NCBI RefSeq assembly: GCF_009806575.1
Contig: NZ_CP047095.1
Coordinates: 4,282,001 to 4,346,000 of the forward strand
From: Rossellomorea marisflavi
GTDB lineage: Bacteria > Bacillota > Bacilli > Bacillales > Bacillaceae_B
Direction of reading: 5' to 3'
DNA length: 64,000 bases
Positions within the stretch are counted from its first letter, which is position 1. Each line of letters begins with the position of its first letter. Below, one piece after another: positions 51,760 through 60,382 of the stretch. The translations under genes and the position numbers were made by a program. The notes below the pieces were generated by a model. The model was not told the DNA's origin and searched no databases. It saw nothing but the letters and a program-made list of their open reading frames with translations.

Positions 51760-52125
51760 CTAGACGATCAGTATTCCAACAGAGATCAAGATGGAGCAAG
51801 CCCCCATGATGAATGTACCCTGGGTGATCCACGTGGAAAGATTGGATTTGAATGCCTGGAAATCATGATCTTTCTGGATCAGGTCATCAGCCCGCTCCAT
51901 GGATCGCGACCGCCTGATCATCCGCTCGCCGATGATCTTAAATCCCTCCACGATAGGCGAGAGAAACCCTGTCTTCATGATCATCGCACTGACACCCAGG
52001 ATCAAAAGGCAGAGACCGATCAGAAAGGCAGAGTCGGCTAAATCAGCCCTGGATCCCAGCTTTAATCCGATAGCAGCCACCCATCCTGAAACGGTGACCA
52101 TCGCAAGCCCCATCTTCCATTTCAT
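51760..52125 (-). CDS. DUF3899-like membrane protein
   Basis: A 121-residue protein with helices at about 4-22, 30-50 and 100-120 and a basic central loop (RMIRRSRSMERADDLIQ). The layout fits the DUF3899 group of small Firmicutes membrane proteins, function unknown. ATG 52125 follows GGGGAGA by 6 bases. It starts 64 bases after the dppE stop with no clear terminator, so it may be read from the dipeptide operon. Confidence 0.75.
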   Translation of the reverse strand: MKWKMGLAMVTVSGWVAAIGLKLGSRADLADSAFLIGLCLLILGVSAMIMKTGFLSPIVEGFKIIGERMIRRSRSMERADDLIQKDHDFQAFKSNLSTWITQGTFIMGACSILISVGILIV

Positions 52126-52188
52126 CAAGAATCTCCCCTTCTCATCCTTACGCTCTCCATCCACATCAGGATCAGAGAACAGGCGTTG

Positions 52189-53802
52189 TTATTCTGATAC
52201 TTTCTCCGCCCACTTCAAGTACGGATAACGGTTGACCGGATACACGATGTCCTTGAAGTTCTGTGCGGTCATATAGTTATTCGTATAGTGATAGATCGGG
52301 TTGAAAGGCAGGTCTTCCATGAGTACTTCTTCTGCCTGATGAAGGAGATCGTAGCGTTTCGCTGTATCCTGCTCCACTTTTGCGTCTGCCATCAGCTTGT
52401 CGTACTTGTCATTGACCCAGTTGGTACGGTTGTTCGGGCTGTCCCCGAGGTAGTAGTCAAGGATGACGACCGGATCCACCAGGACCCCGATCCACCCCAT
52501 GCGGGCCATCTGGAAGTTCTTCTGCTGGGTCGTATCTAGATAGGTCTTCCATTCCTGATTGGAAAGCTTGATATCGACGCCAAGATTCTTCTTGTACATG
52601 GACTGGACGGCTTCTGCGATCTTCTTGTGATTCTCGGATGTGTTATACGTGAGGGTCACAGCCGGCAGCTCGCTCCAGCCTTCCTCTTTCATGCCTTCTT
52701 CCAAGAGCTTTTTCGCTTCTTCGACATTCGATTCGAAATAGGCTCCTCCCTGCTCACGGAAGTCGCCATCGCCTGTATCAACGCCGCCCGGTACAAAGGC
52801 ATAAGCAGGTGTTTCACCAGCTTTTGTGACGTTTTTCGTGAGGGACTCGCGGTCGACGGCAAGGGTGAAAGCACGACGGATCTTTTCATTGGTGAACGGT
52901 TCCTTGTCCACATTGAACATATACATATACGTTCCGAAGTATGGTACTTCACTATATTCCTTGGAATCCTTCTCCTGGGCTACCACATCAGACGGAAGGG
53001 TCTGGATCAAATCCAATTCCTTTGTTTTGAACATCTGATAGTAGGTGGTAGCATCATTGACCATCTTGTAGGTGACTTTATCAAGATTGACGACTTTGTT
53101 ATCCCAGTATTCCTTATTCTTCTCAATGACCACTTCACTATCATGCATCCAGTTCGTGAGCTTGAACGGCCCGTTGCTCACATATGTGTCTGCGCCTGCC
53201 GCCCAGTTTTTATTTTCTTCGACGGTATCCTTCTTCACAGGATAGAACGTCCACATGGTCAATAGTTCATCGAAGTAGCTGAGGGGAGCTTCGAGATCCA
53301 CAACAAGCGTTTTTTCATCTTTCGCTGTTACGCCTACATCTTCCACTTTCCCTTTACCCTTGTTATAATCCTCGGCACCTTTTAGGTAATAAAGGTAAAA
53401 TGCGAACGAACTTCCCGTATCAGGGTTCAGCACGCGTTTCCATGCATATTCGAAATCTTCTGCCGTGACATTGCTGCCGTCGGACCATTTGGCATCGTCA
53501 CGGATCGTGAAGGTATAGGTTTTCCCGTCTTCTGATACATCGGCTTTACTGGCCGTTCCAAGGACCGGCTTCCCTTCTTTGTCCTTCGTATACAGTCCTT
53601 CGAATACATGGTCCATCACCCATCCGGATGTAGTGTCGGTGGCAAGGGCCGGGTCGAGATCAGGCGGCTCACTCATGGCATTGACTGTGATTTCCTGTGC
53701 GACTTTTCCATCGGCTCCGCTTCCTGACTCCTTGCTGCTGCAACCCGCGGCCACTAGGGCGAGGGATGTGACCAAAAGCAAACTCTGTGTCCATTTTTTC
53801 AT
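52189..53802 (-). CDS. dppE: dipeptide/oligopeptide-binding lipoprotein
   Basis: A 537-residue family 5 solute-binding protein with lipobox LVAAGC (Cys21). The mature part has NAMSEPPDLDPALATDTTSGWVMDHVFEGLY, then ADVSEDGKTYTFTIRDDAKWSDGSNVTAEDFEYAWKR, the standard OppA/DppE signature. It captures peptides outside the cell for the DppBC permease. GGAGG precedes the ATG. It is the last gene of the dpp operon, after dppF. An Opp-type role for longer peptides is an alternative; the dppA gene in front favours Dpp. Confidence 0.9.
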   Translation of the reverse strand: MKKWTQSLLLVTSLALVAAGCSSKESGSGADGKVAQEITVNAMSEPPDLDPALATDTTSGWVMDHVFEGLYTKDKEGKPVLGTASKADVSEDGKTYTFTIRDDAKWSDGSNVTAEDFEYAWKRVLNPDTGSSFAFYLYYLKGAEDYNKGKGKVEDVGVTAKDEKTLVVDLEAPLSYFDELLTMWTFYPVKKDTVEENKNWAAGADTYVSNGPFKLTNWMHDSEVVIEKNKEYWDNKVVNLDKVTYKMVNDATTYYQMFKTKELDLIQTLPSDVVAQEKDSKEYSEVPYFGTYMYMFNVDKEPFTNEKIRRAFTLAVDRESLTKNVTKAGETPAYAFVPGGVDTGDGDFREQGGAYFESNVEEAKKLLEEGMKEEGWSELPAVTLTYNTSENHKKIAEAVQSMYKKNLGVDIKLSNQEWKTYLDTTQQKNFQMARMGWIGVLVDPVVILDYYLGDSPNNRTNWVNDKYDKLMADAKVEQDTAKRYDLLHQAEEVLMEDLPFNPIYHYTNNYMTAQNFKDIVYPVNRYPYLKWAEKVSE

Positions 53803-53823
53803 CGGGGTTCCTCCTTCAACATT

Positions 53824-54771
53824 TTAATATAGATGACACGCTGTCCAGTGATTCTCTTCAACTTCCTTCCACTCCGGTACCTGCTGCGCGCAAATCTCTG
53901 TCGCATGGGGGCAACGGGTCCTGAACCGGCAGCCGCTCGGCGGGTTCACCGGGCTCGGGGGATCCCCTTCAATGACAATCTTTTCTCTTTTCGCTGCAGT
54001 TGGATTCGCAACGGGGATGGCTGAAAGCAGAGCCTTTGTATAGGGATGAAGAGGATTGCGAAACAGTTCATCACTGTCTGCAAGCTCCATCATACGGCCG
54101 AGATACATGACCCCGATACGGTCGCTGATATGCTTCACCATGCCAAGATCATGGGCAATGAAGAGATAGGTGAGCTCCTCTTCCTGCTTCAGATCCTCCA
54201 AGAGGTTGATCACCTGAGCCTGGATGGAGACATCGAGGGCGGAAATCGGTTCATCTGCGACGATGAATTTTGGTTCTACGGCCAGGGCGCGGGCAATGCC
54301 GATCCGCTGACGCTGTCCACCACTGAATTCATGAGGGTATCTCTTGGCGTGCTCTGGCTTCAGGCCGACCTTTTCAAGGAGCTCATACACCCTTTCCTGA
54401 CGGGCTTTTCCCCTTGCCAACCGATGGGCATCAATCCCCTCGGCAATGATATCCCCTACCCTCATGCGGGGATTAAGGGAGGCGTGGGGATCCTGAAAGA
54501 TCACCTGGATCTCCCGGTTGGCCCGCTTCTTCTCTTTCTTATCGAGCTTGGTCATATCACGACCGTTATAATGAATCGTTCCTGACGTCGGCCCCTCAAG
54601 ACCTACGATCGTCTTCCCGAGGGTGGACTTCCCGCTTCCACTTTCCCCGACGAGTCCAAACGTTTCACCTTTCTTGATCTGGATGGAGATATCATCGACC
54701 GATTTGACGACGGCTCCCTTTCCGATTGGATAATGCTTCTTCAGCTTGTCTACTTCTATGATGTGGGTCAT
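53824..54771 (-). CDS. dppF: dipeptide ABC transporter ATP-binding protein (DppF/OppF type)
   Basis: A 315-residue ATPase with Walker [23 protein letters not shown]-type FSGGQRQRIGIARAL and Walker B FIVADEPISALDVS. The C-terminal OPP domain holds four Cys (CRFRTRCPHATEIC) that often carry an Fe-S cluster in this family. Its start overlaps the DppD stop by one base. With DppD it forms the ATPase heterodimer. The B. subtilis dpp operon lacks an F subunit in this place, so the arrangement here is fuller. Confidence 0.9.
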   Translation of the reverse strand: MTHIIEVDKLKKHYPIGKGAVVKSVDDISIQIKKGETFGLVGESGSGKSTLGKTIVGLEGPTSGTIHYNGRDMTKLDKKEKKRANREIQVIFQDPHASLNPRMRVGDIIAEGIDAHRLARGKARQERVYELLEKVGLKPEHAKRYPHEFSGGQRQRIGIARALAVEPKFIVADEPISALDVSIQAQVINLLEDLKQEEELTYLFIAHDLGMVKHISDRIGVMYLGRMMELADSDELFRNPLHPYTKALLSAIPVANPTAAKREKIVIEGDPPSPVNPPSGCRFRTRCPHATEICAQQVPEWKEVEENHWTACHLY

Positions 54772-55790
54772 CACTCTTCCCTCCCTGCGCTGACAAGTTC
54801 CGTGAGTGCCGGGGTCCTTGGATCGTTCAGCCAGCACTTCGCTTCATGGCCTTCCCCGATGGCAAAAGCCGGGGGCATCTCCTCGACACACACTTCCATG
54901 GCATACTTGCAGCGGGGAGCAAACGGACATCCCTTCGGCGGAGAGAATAGGTCAGGCGGTGTACCTTCAATCGGGACAAGCCGCTCCTTTTCTACTGCCT
55001 CAATATCCGGGATCGACTCCAGCAGCCCCCATGTGTATGGATGCTTCGGACGATGGAACAGCTCTTCGACAGTGGCCGTCTCCACGATCAGCCCACCGTA
55101 CATGACGGCTACACGCTCAGCCGTTTCGGCCACGACGCCAAGGTCATGTGTGATGAGGATGATCGATGTACCCATGTCTTCCTTCAATCCTTTCATAAGA
55201 TCAAGGACCTGGGCCTGGATGGTCACATCAAGGGCCGTGGTCGGTTCATCGGCAATCAGGATTTCAGGATGACAGGCAAGGGCGATGGCAATCATGATCC
55301 GCTGCCTCATCCCACCGCTGAATTCGTGGGGATACTGTTCATAGCGTTCTGCAGGGTTCGGAATGCCGACCTTCCTGATCATCTCGACAGCCCGCTTCTT
55401 CGCTTCATCCCGTTTGACGCTCTGATGGGTGATGATGCTTTCCTCGATCTGCTTCCCGACCTTCATCGTCGGATTCAGGGACGTCATGGGATCCTGGAAG
55501 ACCATGCTGATCCGGGATCCTTTGACCTTCTGCATCTCCCGTTTGGAAAGCTTCAGGAGGTCCCTCCCGTCAAACAACACTTCCCCTTGCTTGATCCGTC
55601 CCGGGGGAGTGGGGATGAGCCCCATGACGGCCTGCACCGTCACACTCTTCCCGCTTCCACTCTCCCCGACGATGGCGAGGATCTCTCCTTTATTCACATG
55701 GAAGGATACGTCCCGCACGGCCTGGACCTCGCCTCCGTATGTTTTAAAACCGACTTCCAGATGGTTGACTTCAAGTAGACGTTCCATCCT
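54771..55790 (-). CDS. dppD: dipeptide ABC transporter ATP-binding protein (DppD type)
   Basis: A 339-residue ATPase with Walker A GESGSGKSVTVQAVMGL, FSGGMRQRIMIAIAL and Walker B ILIADEPTTALDVT. Its C-terminal Cys motif is CPFAPRCKYAMEVC. It starts at the ATG at 55790, with AAGGAGGTG upstream, not at the earlier in-frame codon at 55853. It overlaps DppF and follows DppC by 10 bases, all in one operon. Confidence 0.92.
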   Translation of the reverse strand, partial: RMERLLEVNHLEVGFKTYGGEVQAVRDVSFHVNKGEILAIVGESGSGKSVTVQAVMGLIPTPPGRIKQGEVLFDGRDLLKLSKREMQKVKGSRISMVFQDPMTSLNPTMKVGKQIEESIITHQSVKRDEAKKRAVEMIRKVGIPNPAERYEQYPHEFSGGMRQRIMIAIALACHPEILIADEPTTALDVTIQAQVLDLMKGLKEDMGTSIILITHDLGVVAETAERVAVMYGGLIVETATVEELFHRPKHPYTWGLLESIPDIEAVEKERLVPIEGTPPDLFSPPKGCPFAPRCKYAMEVCVEEMPPAFAIGEGHEAKCWLNDPRTPALTELVSAGREE

Positions 55791-55800
55791 GTTCACCTCC

Positions 55801-56742
55801 TTATTTATTCGATTTAGGGTCAAGTGCGTCCTGAAGACCGTCGCCAAATGCATTGAATGCGAACATGGTGAGGGAAATCATCAAGCCAGGGAAGAATAGA
55901 CGCCACCACTGACCGCTGAGGATGACACCAAGTGAATCGTTTGCCATTGTCCCCCAGCTTGCGAAAGGAGCCTGGACACCGAGTCCGAGGAAGCTCAGGA
56001 ACGATTCGGCAAAGATGGCCTGCGGGATCGTGAACGTCAAGTTGACAATGATGATACCGGCTGTGTTCGGGATCAGATGCCGCCAGATGATCTTCGAATG
56101 GGAGGTGCCCAGCTTTTCAGCGGCGAGGACATACTCCTGCGACTTCAGCTGGAGGATCTGTCCCCGGATGATCCTCGCCATCCCCACCCAGCCTGTGACG
56201 GAAAGGGCGATGATGATGGACGTGATGCCCGGTTCCATGATGACCATGAGGAGGATGACAATGAGCAGGTAAGGTATTCCGTATAAAATCTCCACGATCC
56301 GCATCAGGATGCTGTCGATGCGGTCACCGACCTTGCCGCGTCCTGCCATGTAACCGGAGATCCCTCCGATGGTCACCCCGAGGATGATATCGATCGCAGC
56401 GGCAATCAGCCCGATCGTAAGGGAGACACGTGCCCCGTACCAGGTTCGAGACCACACATCCCGTCCAAGGTCGTCCGTACCGAACCAGTGATCACCGTTC
56501 GGAGCGATATTCGTTTTCTCAAGATCCTGTCCTGCTGGGTCATACGGTACAAGATGGGGCCCGAAGATACCTAATAGAATGATGACGAATAGAAGCGATA
56601 GCCCCAATATGGACATCTTGTTCTTGATCACATTCAGGAGCATTTCCTTCCACACGCTCATGCTCGGGCGTTCGGCTGCTTCCTGTTCTGTTTTGTTGGA
56701 TAATGGACGGAATAGGGAGTCGTCGACTCGTTTGGCTTCCAT
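55801..56742 (-). CDS. dppC: dipeptide ABC transporter permease (DppC type)
   Basis: A 313-residue permease with an N-terminal OppC_N segment and six helices. The HWFGTDDLGRDVWSRTWYGARVSL motif and the EAA loop AAEKLGTSHSKIIWRHLIPN are diagnostic. The ATG at 56742 follows GGAGGGGAG by about 6 bases. Its start overlaps the dppB stop, and it pairs with DppB to form the channel. Confidence 0.93.
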   Translation of the reverse strand: MEAKRVDDSLFRPLSNKTEQEAAERPSMSVWKEMLLNVIKNKMSILGLSLLFVIILLGIFGPHLVPYDPAGQDLEKTNIAPNGDHWFGTDDLGRDVWSRTWYGARVSLTIGLIAAAIDIILGVTIGGISGYMAGRGKVGDRIDSILMRIVEILYGIPYLLIVILLMVIMEPGITSIIIALSVTGWVGMARIIRGQILQLKSQEYVLAAEKLGTSHSKIIWRHLIPNTAGIIIVNLTFTIPQAIFAESFLSFLGLGVQAPFASWGTMANDSLGVILSGQWWRLFFPGLMISLTMFAFNAFGDGLQDALDPKSNK

Positions 56743-56743
56743 G

Positions 56744-57670
56744 TTACTCCCCTCCACTCGTAAGTTTTATTCTCGGATCAATGAAACGGTAAGAAATGTC
56801 GATCAAGAACAGGGTGACCACCAAAAGGGTGCTGAAGAAGATCGTCGTCCCCATGATGACGGGATAATCCCTGTTGAAGATGCTGTCAACGAAGTAGCGG
56901 CCGATCCCCGGTATGGCAAAGATCTTCTCGATGACGAAGGTACCGGTGATCAAGGCGACAAATAGCGGTCCAATGAAGGAAATCACGGGAAGGATGGCAT
57001 TCCGGATCCCGTGCCGGACGACAAGCTTGGTCGTCGATAACCCTTTGGCATCGGCGGTCCGGATGTAGTTCTGGTTCAGGACCTCGAGCATGCTCGATCT
57101 CATGAAGCGTGCGATGACGGCGAGTGGCGTCGCAGCCAGGGCCAGTGACGGAAGGATGGAGTGCTGCCATGTTCCCCAGGAAGCGACGGGGAAAATGCCC
57201 CATTCTACTGCGAAATACTTGATCAGGAGCGGCGCCAGGATGAAGCTCGGAACCGATATCCCGATGATGGCGATGAACATGGACAGATAATCCAGGGCCC
57301 GGTTATGGTGGAGCGCCGCAACGATCCCGAGCAGCAGACCGAACGCCAAGGCGATGACAAGCGCCTGCAGTCCTAAGAGGGCCGATGCCGGTGCTCCTTC
57401 AGCAATGATCGTATTGACCGAACGCGTCTCCGACTGGATGGAGATGCCGAGGTCAAAGGTGGCCAAGTCCTTCATATATAGAAGATACTGGACGGCAATC
57501 GGTTCATCGAGATTGTATTTCGCCCTGATATTCTGCAGCACTTCAGGCGGCAGGACATCGGCATCCGAAGCAAACGGATCCCCCGGGATCATCTTCATGA
57601 TCAGGAACGTCAGGCTGGCAATGACCCAGATGGTCATCAGCATGGTGAACAATCGTTTAACTATGTACAT
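56744..57670 (-). CDS. dppB: dipeptide ABC transporter permease (DppB type)
   Basis: A 308-residue permease with six helices. The N-terminal KRLFTMLMTIWVIASLTFLIMKMIPGDPF and the central RTADAKGLSTTKLVVRHGIRNAILP (EAA loop) identify it as DppB/OppB. GGAGGTG precedes the ATG. It follows dppA by 31 bases and overlaps dppC. Confidence 0.93.
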   Translation of the reverse strand: MYIVKRLFTMLMTIWVIASLTFLIMKMIPGDPFASDADVLPPEVLQNIRAKYNLDEPIAVQYLLYMKDLATFDLGISIQSETRSVNTIIAEGAPASALLGLQALVIALAFGLLLGIVAALHHNRALDYLSMFIAIIGISVPSFILAPLLIKYFAVEWGIFPVASWGTWQHSILPSLALAATPLAVIARFMRSSMLEVLNQNYIRTADAKGLSTTKLVVRHGIRNAILPVISFIGPLFVALITGTFVIEKIFAIPGIGRYFVDSIFNRDYPVIMGTTIFFSTLLVVTLFLIDISYRFIDPRIKLTSGGE

Positions 57671-57701
57671 CCACTCACCTCCAAGGTTTTTTTGTTCTGT
57701 G

Positions 57702-58550
57702 TCAGGCGTTCACACTGCCGAGTACACCATTGGTCGCCGACATGGCGATGATCACGCAGCCCCACATATGCTTGTAGGCCGTGACCATGTCATCACAGGT
57801 GAAGCGGATGCTCCGCGGCCCGGTCAGTTCCACTGTCGGAAGCGTCGTGGTCATCATTGCCTGCTGTGATCCCTTCAGCTCAAGCTCAAAGGTGACGGGA
57901 CCTTCCACTTGAAGTGGTGCGGCCTGTTTGGCTTCTTTCACGGCTTCTTCCGCTTTTTCCCGGATTTCCTTCCGTGCCACTTCAGGATGGAGAAGCTCGG
58001 CTGCGAAACGATCAACCGCTCGCTTCGTGACGGCTGCTTTCACCGAAGGCAATGTCTCCTGCACTTCTGCGACGTACGCATCGTCCCCCGAGATGAAGAT
58101 GGCCGGTACGCCGAAGCTTCCTGCCACGAGAGAATTCATCTCTGTTTCCCCCACAACCTGTCCATTGATCTTCATTTCGTTTACACAAATGCCGGCCAGG
58201 GTGTGGCTGATCACGGCCCGTTCCGATCCCGCTTCACGACCGTGATGGCCGACGAACATGATCCCGTCGAAGCTTTCATCCAGTCCCTCGAGCTGACACA
58301 TGACCCGGTTGTTGCCGGATACGAGGGTGGCGCGGGGATCCAGTTCTTCAATCAATAGATTCGACATATTCCCGTGCCCATCGGCGACGACAACGGCCGT
58401 TGCCCCGCCGTTATATGCTCCTTCAATGGCCGCGTTCACATCGGCGGTCATCAAGTGCCGGAAGCGCTGATATTCGGAAGGTGTTTTCAGCTGTTGATTG
58501 GTTGCCACCCCGGATATCCCTTCCATGTCTGCAGAGATAAAGATTTTCAT
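57702..58550 (-). CDS. dppA: D-aminopeptidase DppA (M55 family)
   Basis: A 282-residue M55 zinc peptidase. The ligands SADMEG (Asp8, Glu10), ADGHGNM (His59) and GHHGREAG (His102/103) are present, matching the B. subtilis DppA site of Asp, Glu, His, His, Glu. DppA removes D-amino acids from short peptides such as D-Ala-D-Ala and forms a decameric ring. GAGGG lies 6 bases before the ATG. It is 21 bases after the Lrp-type gene and leads the dpp genes. In B. subtilis dpp is CodY controlled. Confidence 0.93.
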   Translation of the reverse strand: MKIFISADMEGISGVATNQQLKTPSEYQRFRHLMTADVNAAIEGAYNGGATAVVVADGHGNMSNLLIEELDPRATLVSGNNRVMCQLEGLDESFDGIMFVGHHGREAGSERAVISHTLAGICVNEMKINGQVVGETEMNSLVAGSFGVPAIFISGDDAYVAEVQETLPSVKAAVTKRAVDRFAAELLHPEVARKEIREKAEEAVKEAKQAAPLQVEGPVTFELELKGSQQAMMTTTLPTVELTGPRSIRFTCDDMVTAYKHMWGCVIIAMSATNGVLGSVNA

Positions 58551-58571
58551 AGGAGACCCTCTTTTCGTTTT

Positions 58572-59063
58572 TTATAAGTATTCAAACGTATTCTTGTAGT
58601 TTTCGAGCTGGATGATGGTATTATAGGAAATCACCCCTTCGATCTTATCCATCTTGAAGATGAAGTCCCTGATGTCTTCCTGATTCTGGACGTTGATCTG
58701 GATCAGGAGGGGATACTCCCCGGAAGTGATCGTGATATAGCGTACCTCCCTGATCTGGCTGAGGGAGGTTTTCACCTTCTCGATCATCCCTTGTCCCACC
58801 TTCAGCTGTATAATCGCGCCCGCCTTTAACCCCAAGGCAATCGGATTGACGACACCAACGACTTCAATGATTTCGTTTTGCACAAGATTTTTATACCTGA
58901 GCCGGATGGTCTTTTCCGTTACTTCCAGTTCATTTGCTATTTCAGAAAAGGGAATTCTCCCATCCCTCGATAGCATTTTGATAATCCCACGGTCTAATTC
59001 ATCGATCTGATAGTCCACTTGCTTCCCTACTCCCCGAACGTATTTCTCAAACTTTTTACCCAT
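58572..59063 (-). CDS. Lrp/AsnC family regulator
   Basis: A protein of 163 residues from the ATG at 59063, or 149 from a GTG at 59018. The Lrp core begins DYQIDELDRGIIKMLSRDGRIPFSEIANELEVTEKTIRLRYKNLV, with the HTH; the C-terminal RAM domain has VRYITITSGEYPLLIQINVQNQEDI. The GTG has GGGAAG close by, while the ATG lacks a clear ribosome site, so the shorter form is quite possible. RAM domains bind amino acids. It leads the dpp operon and faces the peptidase operon, so it likely coordinates both. Confidence 0.87.
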   Translation of the reverse strand: MGKKFEKYVRGVGKQVDYQIDELDRGIIKMLSRDGRIPFSEIANELEVTEKTIRLRYKNLVQNEIIEVVGVVNPIALGLKAGAIIQLKVGQGMIEKVKTSLSQIREVRYITITSGEYPLLIQINVQNQEDIRDFIFKMDKIEGVISYNTIIQLENYKNTFEYL

Positions 59064-59164
59064 ATCAGTACATATTGTGTAGTTGACGAACATTTACAAT
59101 ACTAATTTTTTGAATTAATATCGTTATAAGGAAATTTTGAGTATAGAGGGTATTATATAAAATA

Positions 59165-59179
59165 AATTTTCAGAAAGCA
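59165..59179. promoter_or_regulatory. candidate CodY box
   Basis: AATTTTCAGAAAGCA matches the CodY consensus AATTTTCWGAAAATT at 12 of 15 positions. It is in the divergent region between the Lrp-dpp and amidohydrolase operons, an expected CodY target set. Three mismatches keep this tentative. Confidence 0.45.
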
Positions 59180-59214
59180 ATGATAATTCTGGATAATAGG
59201 AGGGAATTTATTTC

Positions 59215-60351
59215 ATGATAGCTTTAACGAATGTAACAGGGGTAGACGGGACAGGAAGGGAACTGAAGGATTCCATCATTCTGATTAAAGAGGGGAAGTT
59301 CGTATCGGTGGATGCGGATTCCGTACCGGCAGGATATGAAGTGATTGATGCCGCGGGCAAGTATTTCACACCGGGGCTGATTGACGTGCACACCCACCTC
59401 GGGGTCCATGAAGAGGGCCTTGGGAAAGAAGGGCAGGATTTCAACGAAACGAGCTCCGCTACCACCCCGGGCGTCAGGGCGATTGACGGGATCAATCCTA
59501 AGGACCGCGGATTTGAAGATGCAAGACGGGCAGGCGTCACGACGGTTCAGGTTATGCCGGGAAGCGCCAATGTAATCGGCGGGGAAATGTGCGTACTGAA
59601 GACCGTGGGGGACATCGTCGATGAGATGGTGATCCGGAATCCATCCGGTCTGAAAGCAGCCACTGGAGAAAACCCGAAGCGATTCCACGGGGAAAAGGGG
59701 CGGATGCCCACGACGCGAATGGGCGTGGCAGGCCTCCTACGGAAGAAATTCATTGAGGCAGAAAACTATAAGAGGAAATTATCATCAGGGGAAACCGGCC
59801 GCGATGCCGAGCTCGAACCCATCGTCAAGGTGCTGGATAAAGAGATCCCACTGCGCGTCCACGCACATCGCGCCGATGATATCGTGACGGTGCTGCGCCT
59901 GAAAAGGGAGTTCGGCTTCGATGTAACAATCGAGCACTGTACGGAAGGTCACCAGATCGCTCCGTTCATCGCGAAGCACGATGTTCGCGTGTCCGTCGGA
60001 CCAACCATGACGCCTCGTTCAAAAGTAGAGCTCTCCGATAAGGGATGGAACACCCTCCTTGCCCTTGCCGAAGCGGATGTACCGTTCTCGATTACGACCG
60101 ATCACCCTGTGATTGCCATCGAGCACCTCATGACGAGCGTGATCCTGGCGGTGAAATACGGACTGACAGAAGCACAGGCCATGAAGGCCATCACATCCGA
60201 TGCCGCCAAGCATCTCGGCGTAGATGACCGGGTAGGGACCGTGGAAGCCGGCAAGGATGCGGATTTTGTCCTTTGGAACGGGACGCCTTTCGACCTCAGG
60301 AACCCAGTGGAATACACCTATATCAACGGAGTACGGGTTTTCGGTGAATGA
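59215..60351 (+). CDS. amidohydrolase family protein
   Basis: A 378-residue metal-dependent hydrolase. The small N-terminal beta domain is followed by PGLIDVHTHLGVHEEG with the HxH pair, the later ligands VHAHRADD and TIEHCTEGHQ, and the terminal Asp in ITTDHPV. This arrangement fits imidazolonepropionase/prolidase-like amidohydrolases. The operon partners are an S9 peptidase and pyroglutamyl peptidase, so a peptide or cyclic amide substrate is likely. GGAGGG lies 10 bases before the ATG. Exact reaction unknown. Confidence 0.85.
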   Translation: MIALTNVTGVDGTGRELKDSIILIKEGKFVSVDADSVPAGYEVIDAAGKYFTPGLIDVHTHLGVHEEGLGKEGQDFNETSSATTPGVRAIDGINPKDRGFEDARRAGVTTVQVMPGSANVIGGEMCVLKTVGDIVDEMVIRNPSGLKAATGENPKRFHGEKGRMPTTRMGVAGLLRKKFIEAENYKRKLSSGETGRDAELEPIVKVLDKEIPLRVHAHRADDIVTVLRLKREFGFDVTIEHCTEGHQIAPFIAKHDVRVSVGPTMTPRSKVELSDKGWNTLLALAEADVPFSITTDHPVIAIEHLMTSVILAVKYGLTEAQAMKAITSDAAKHLGVDDRVGTVEAGKDADFVLWNGTPFDLRNPVEYTYINGVRVFGE

Positions 60352-60382
60352 CCGTACCCATCATTAAAAGGAGGACACCAAG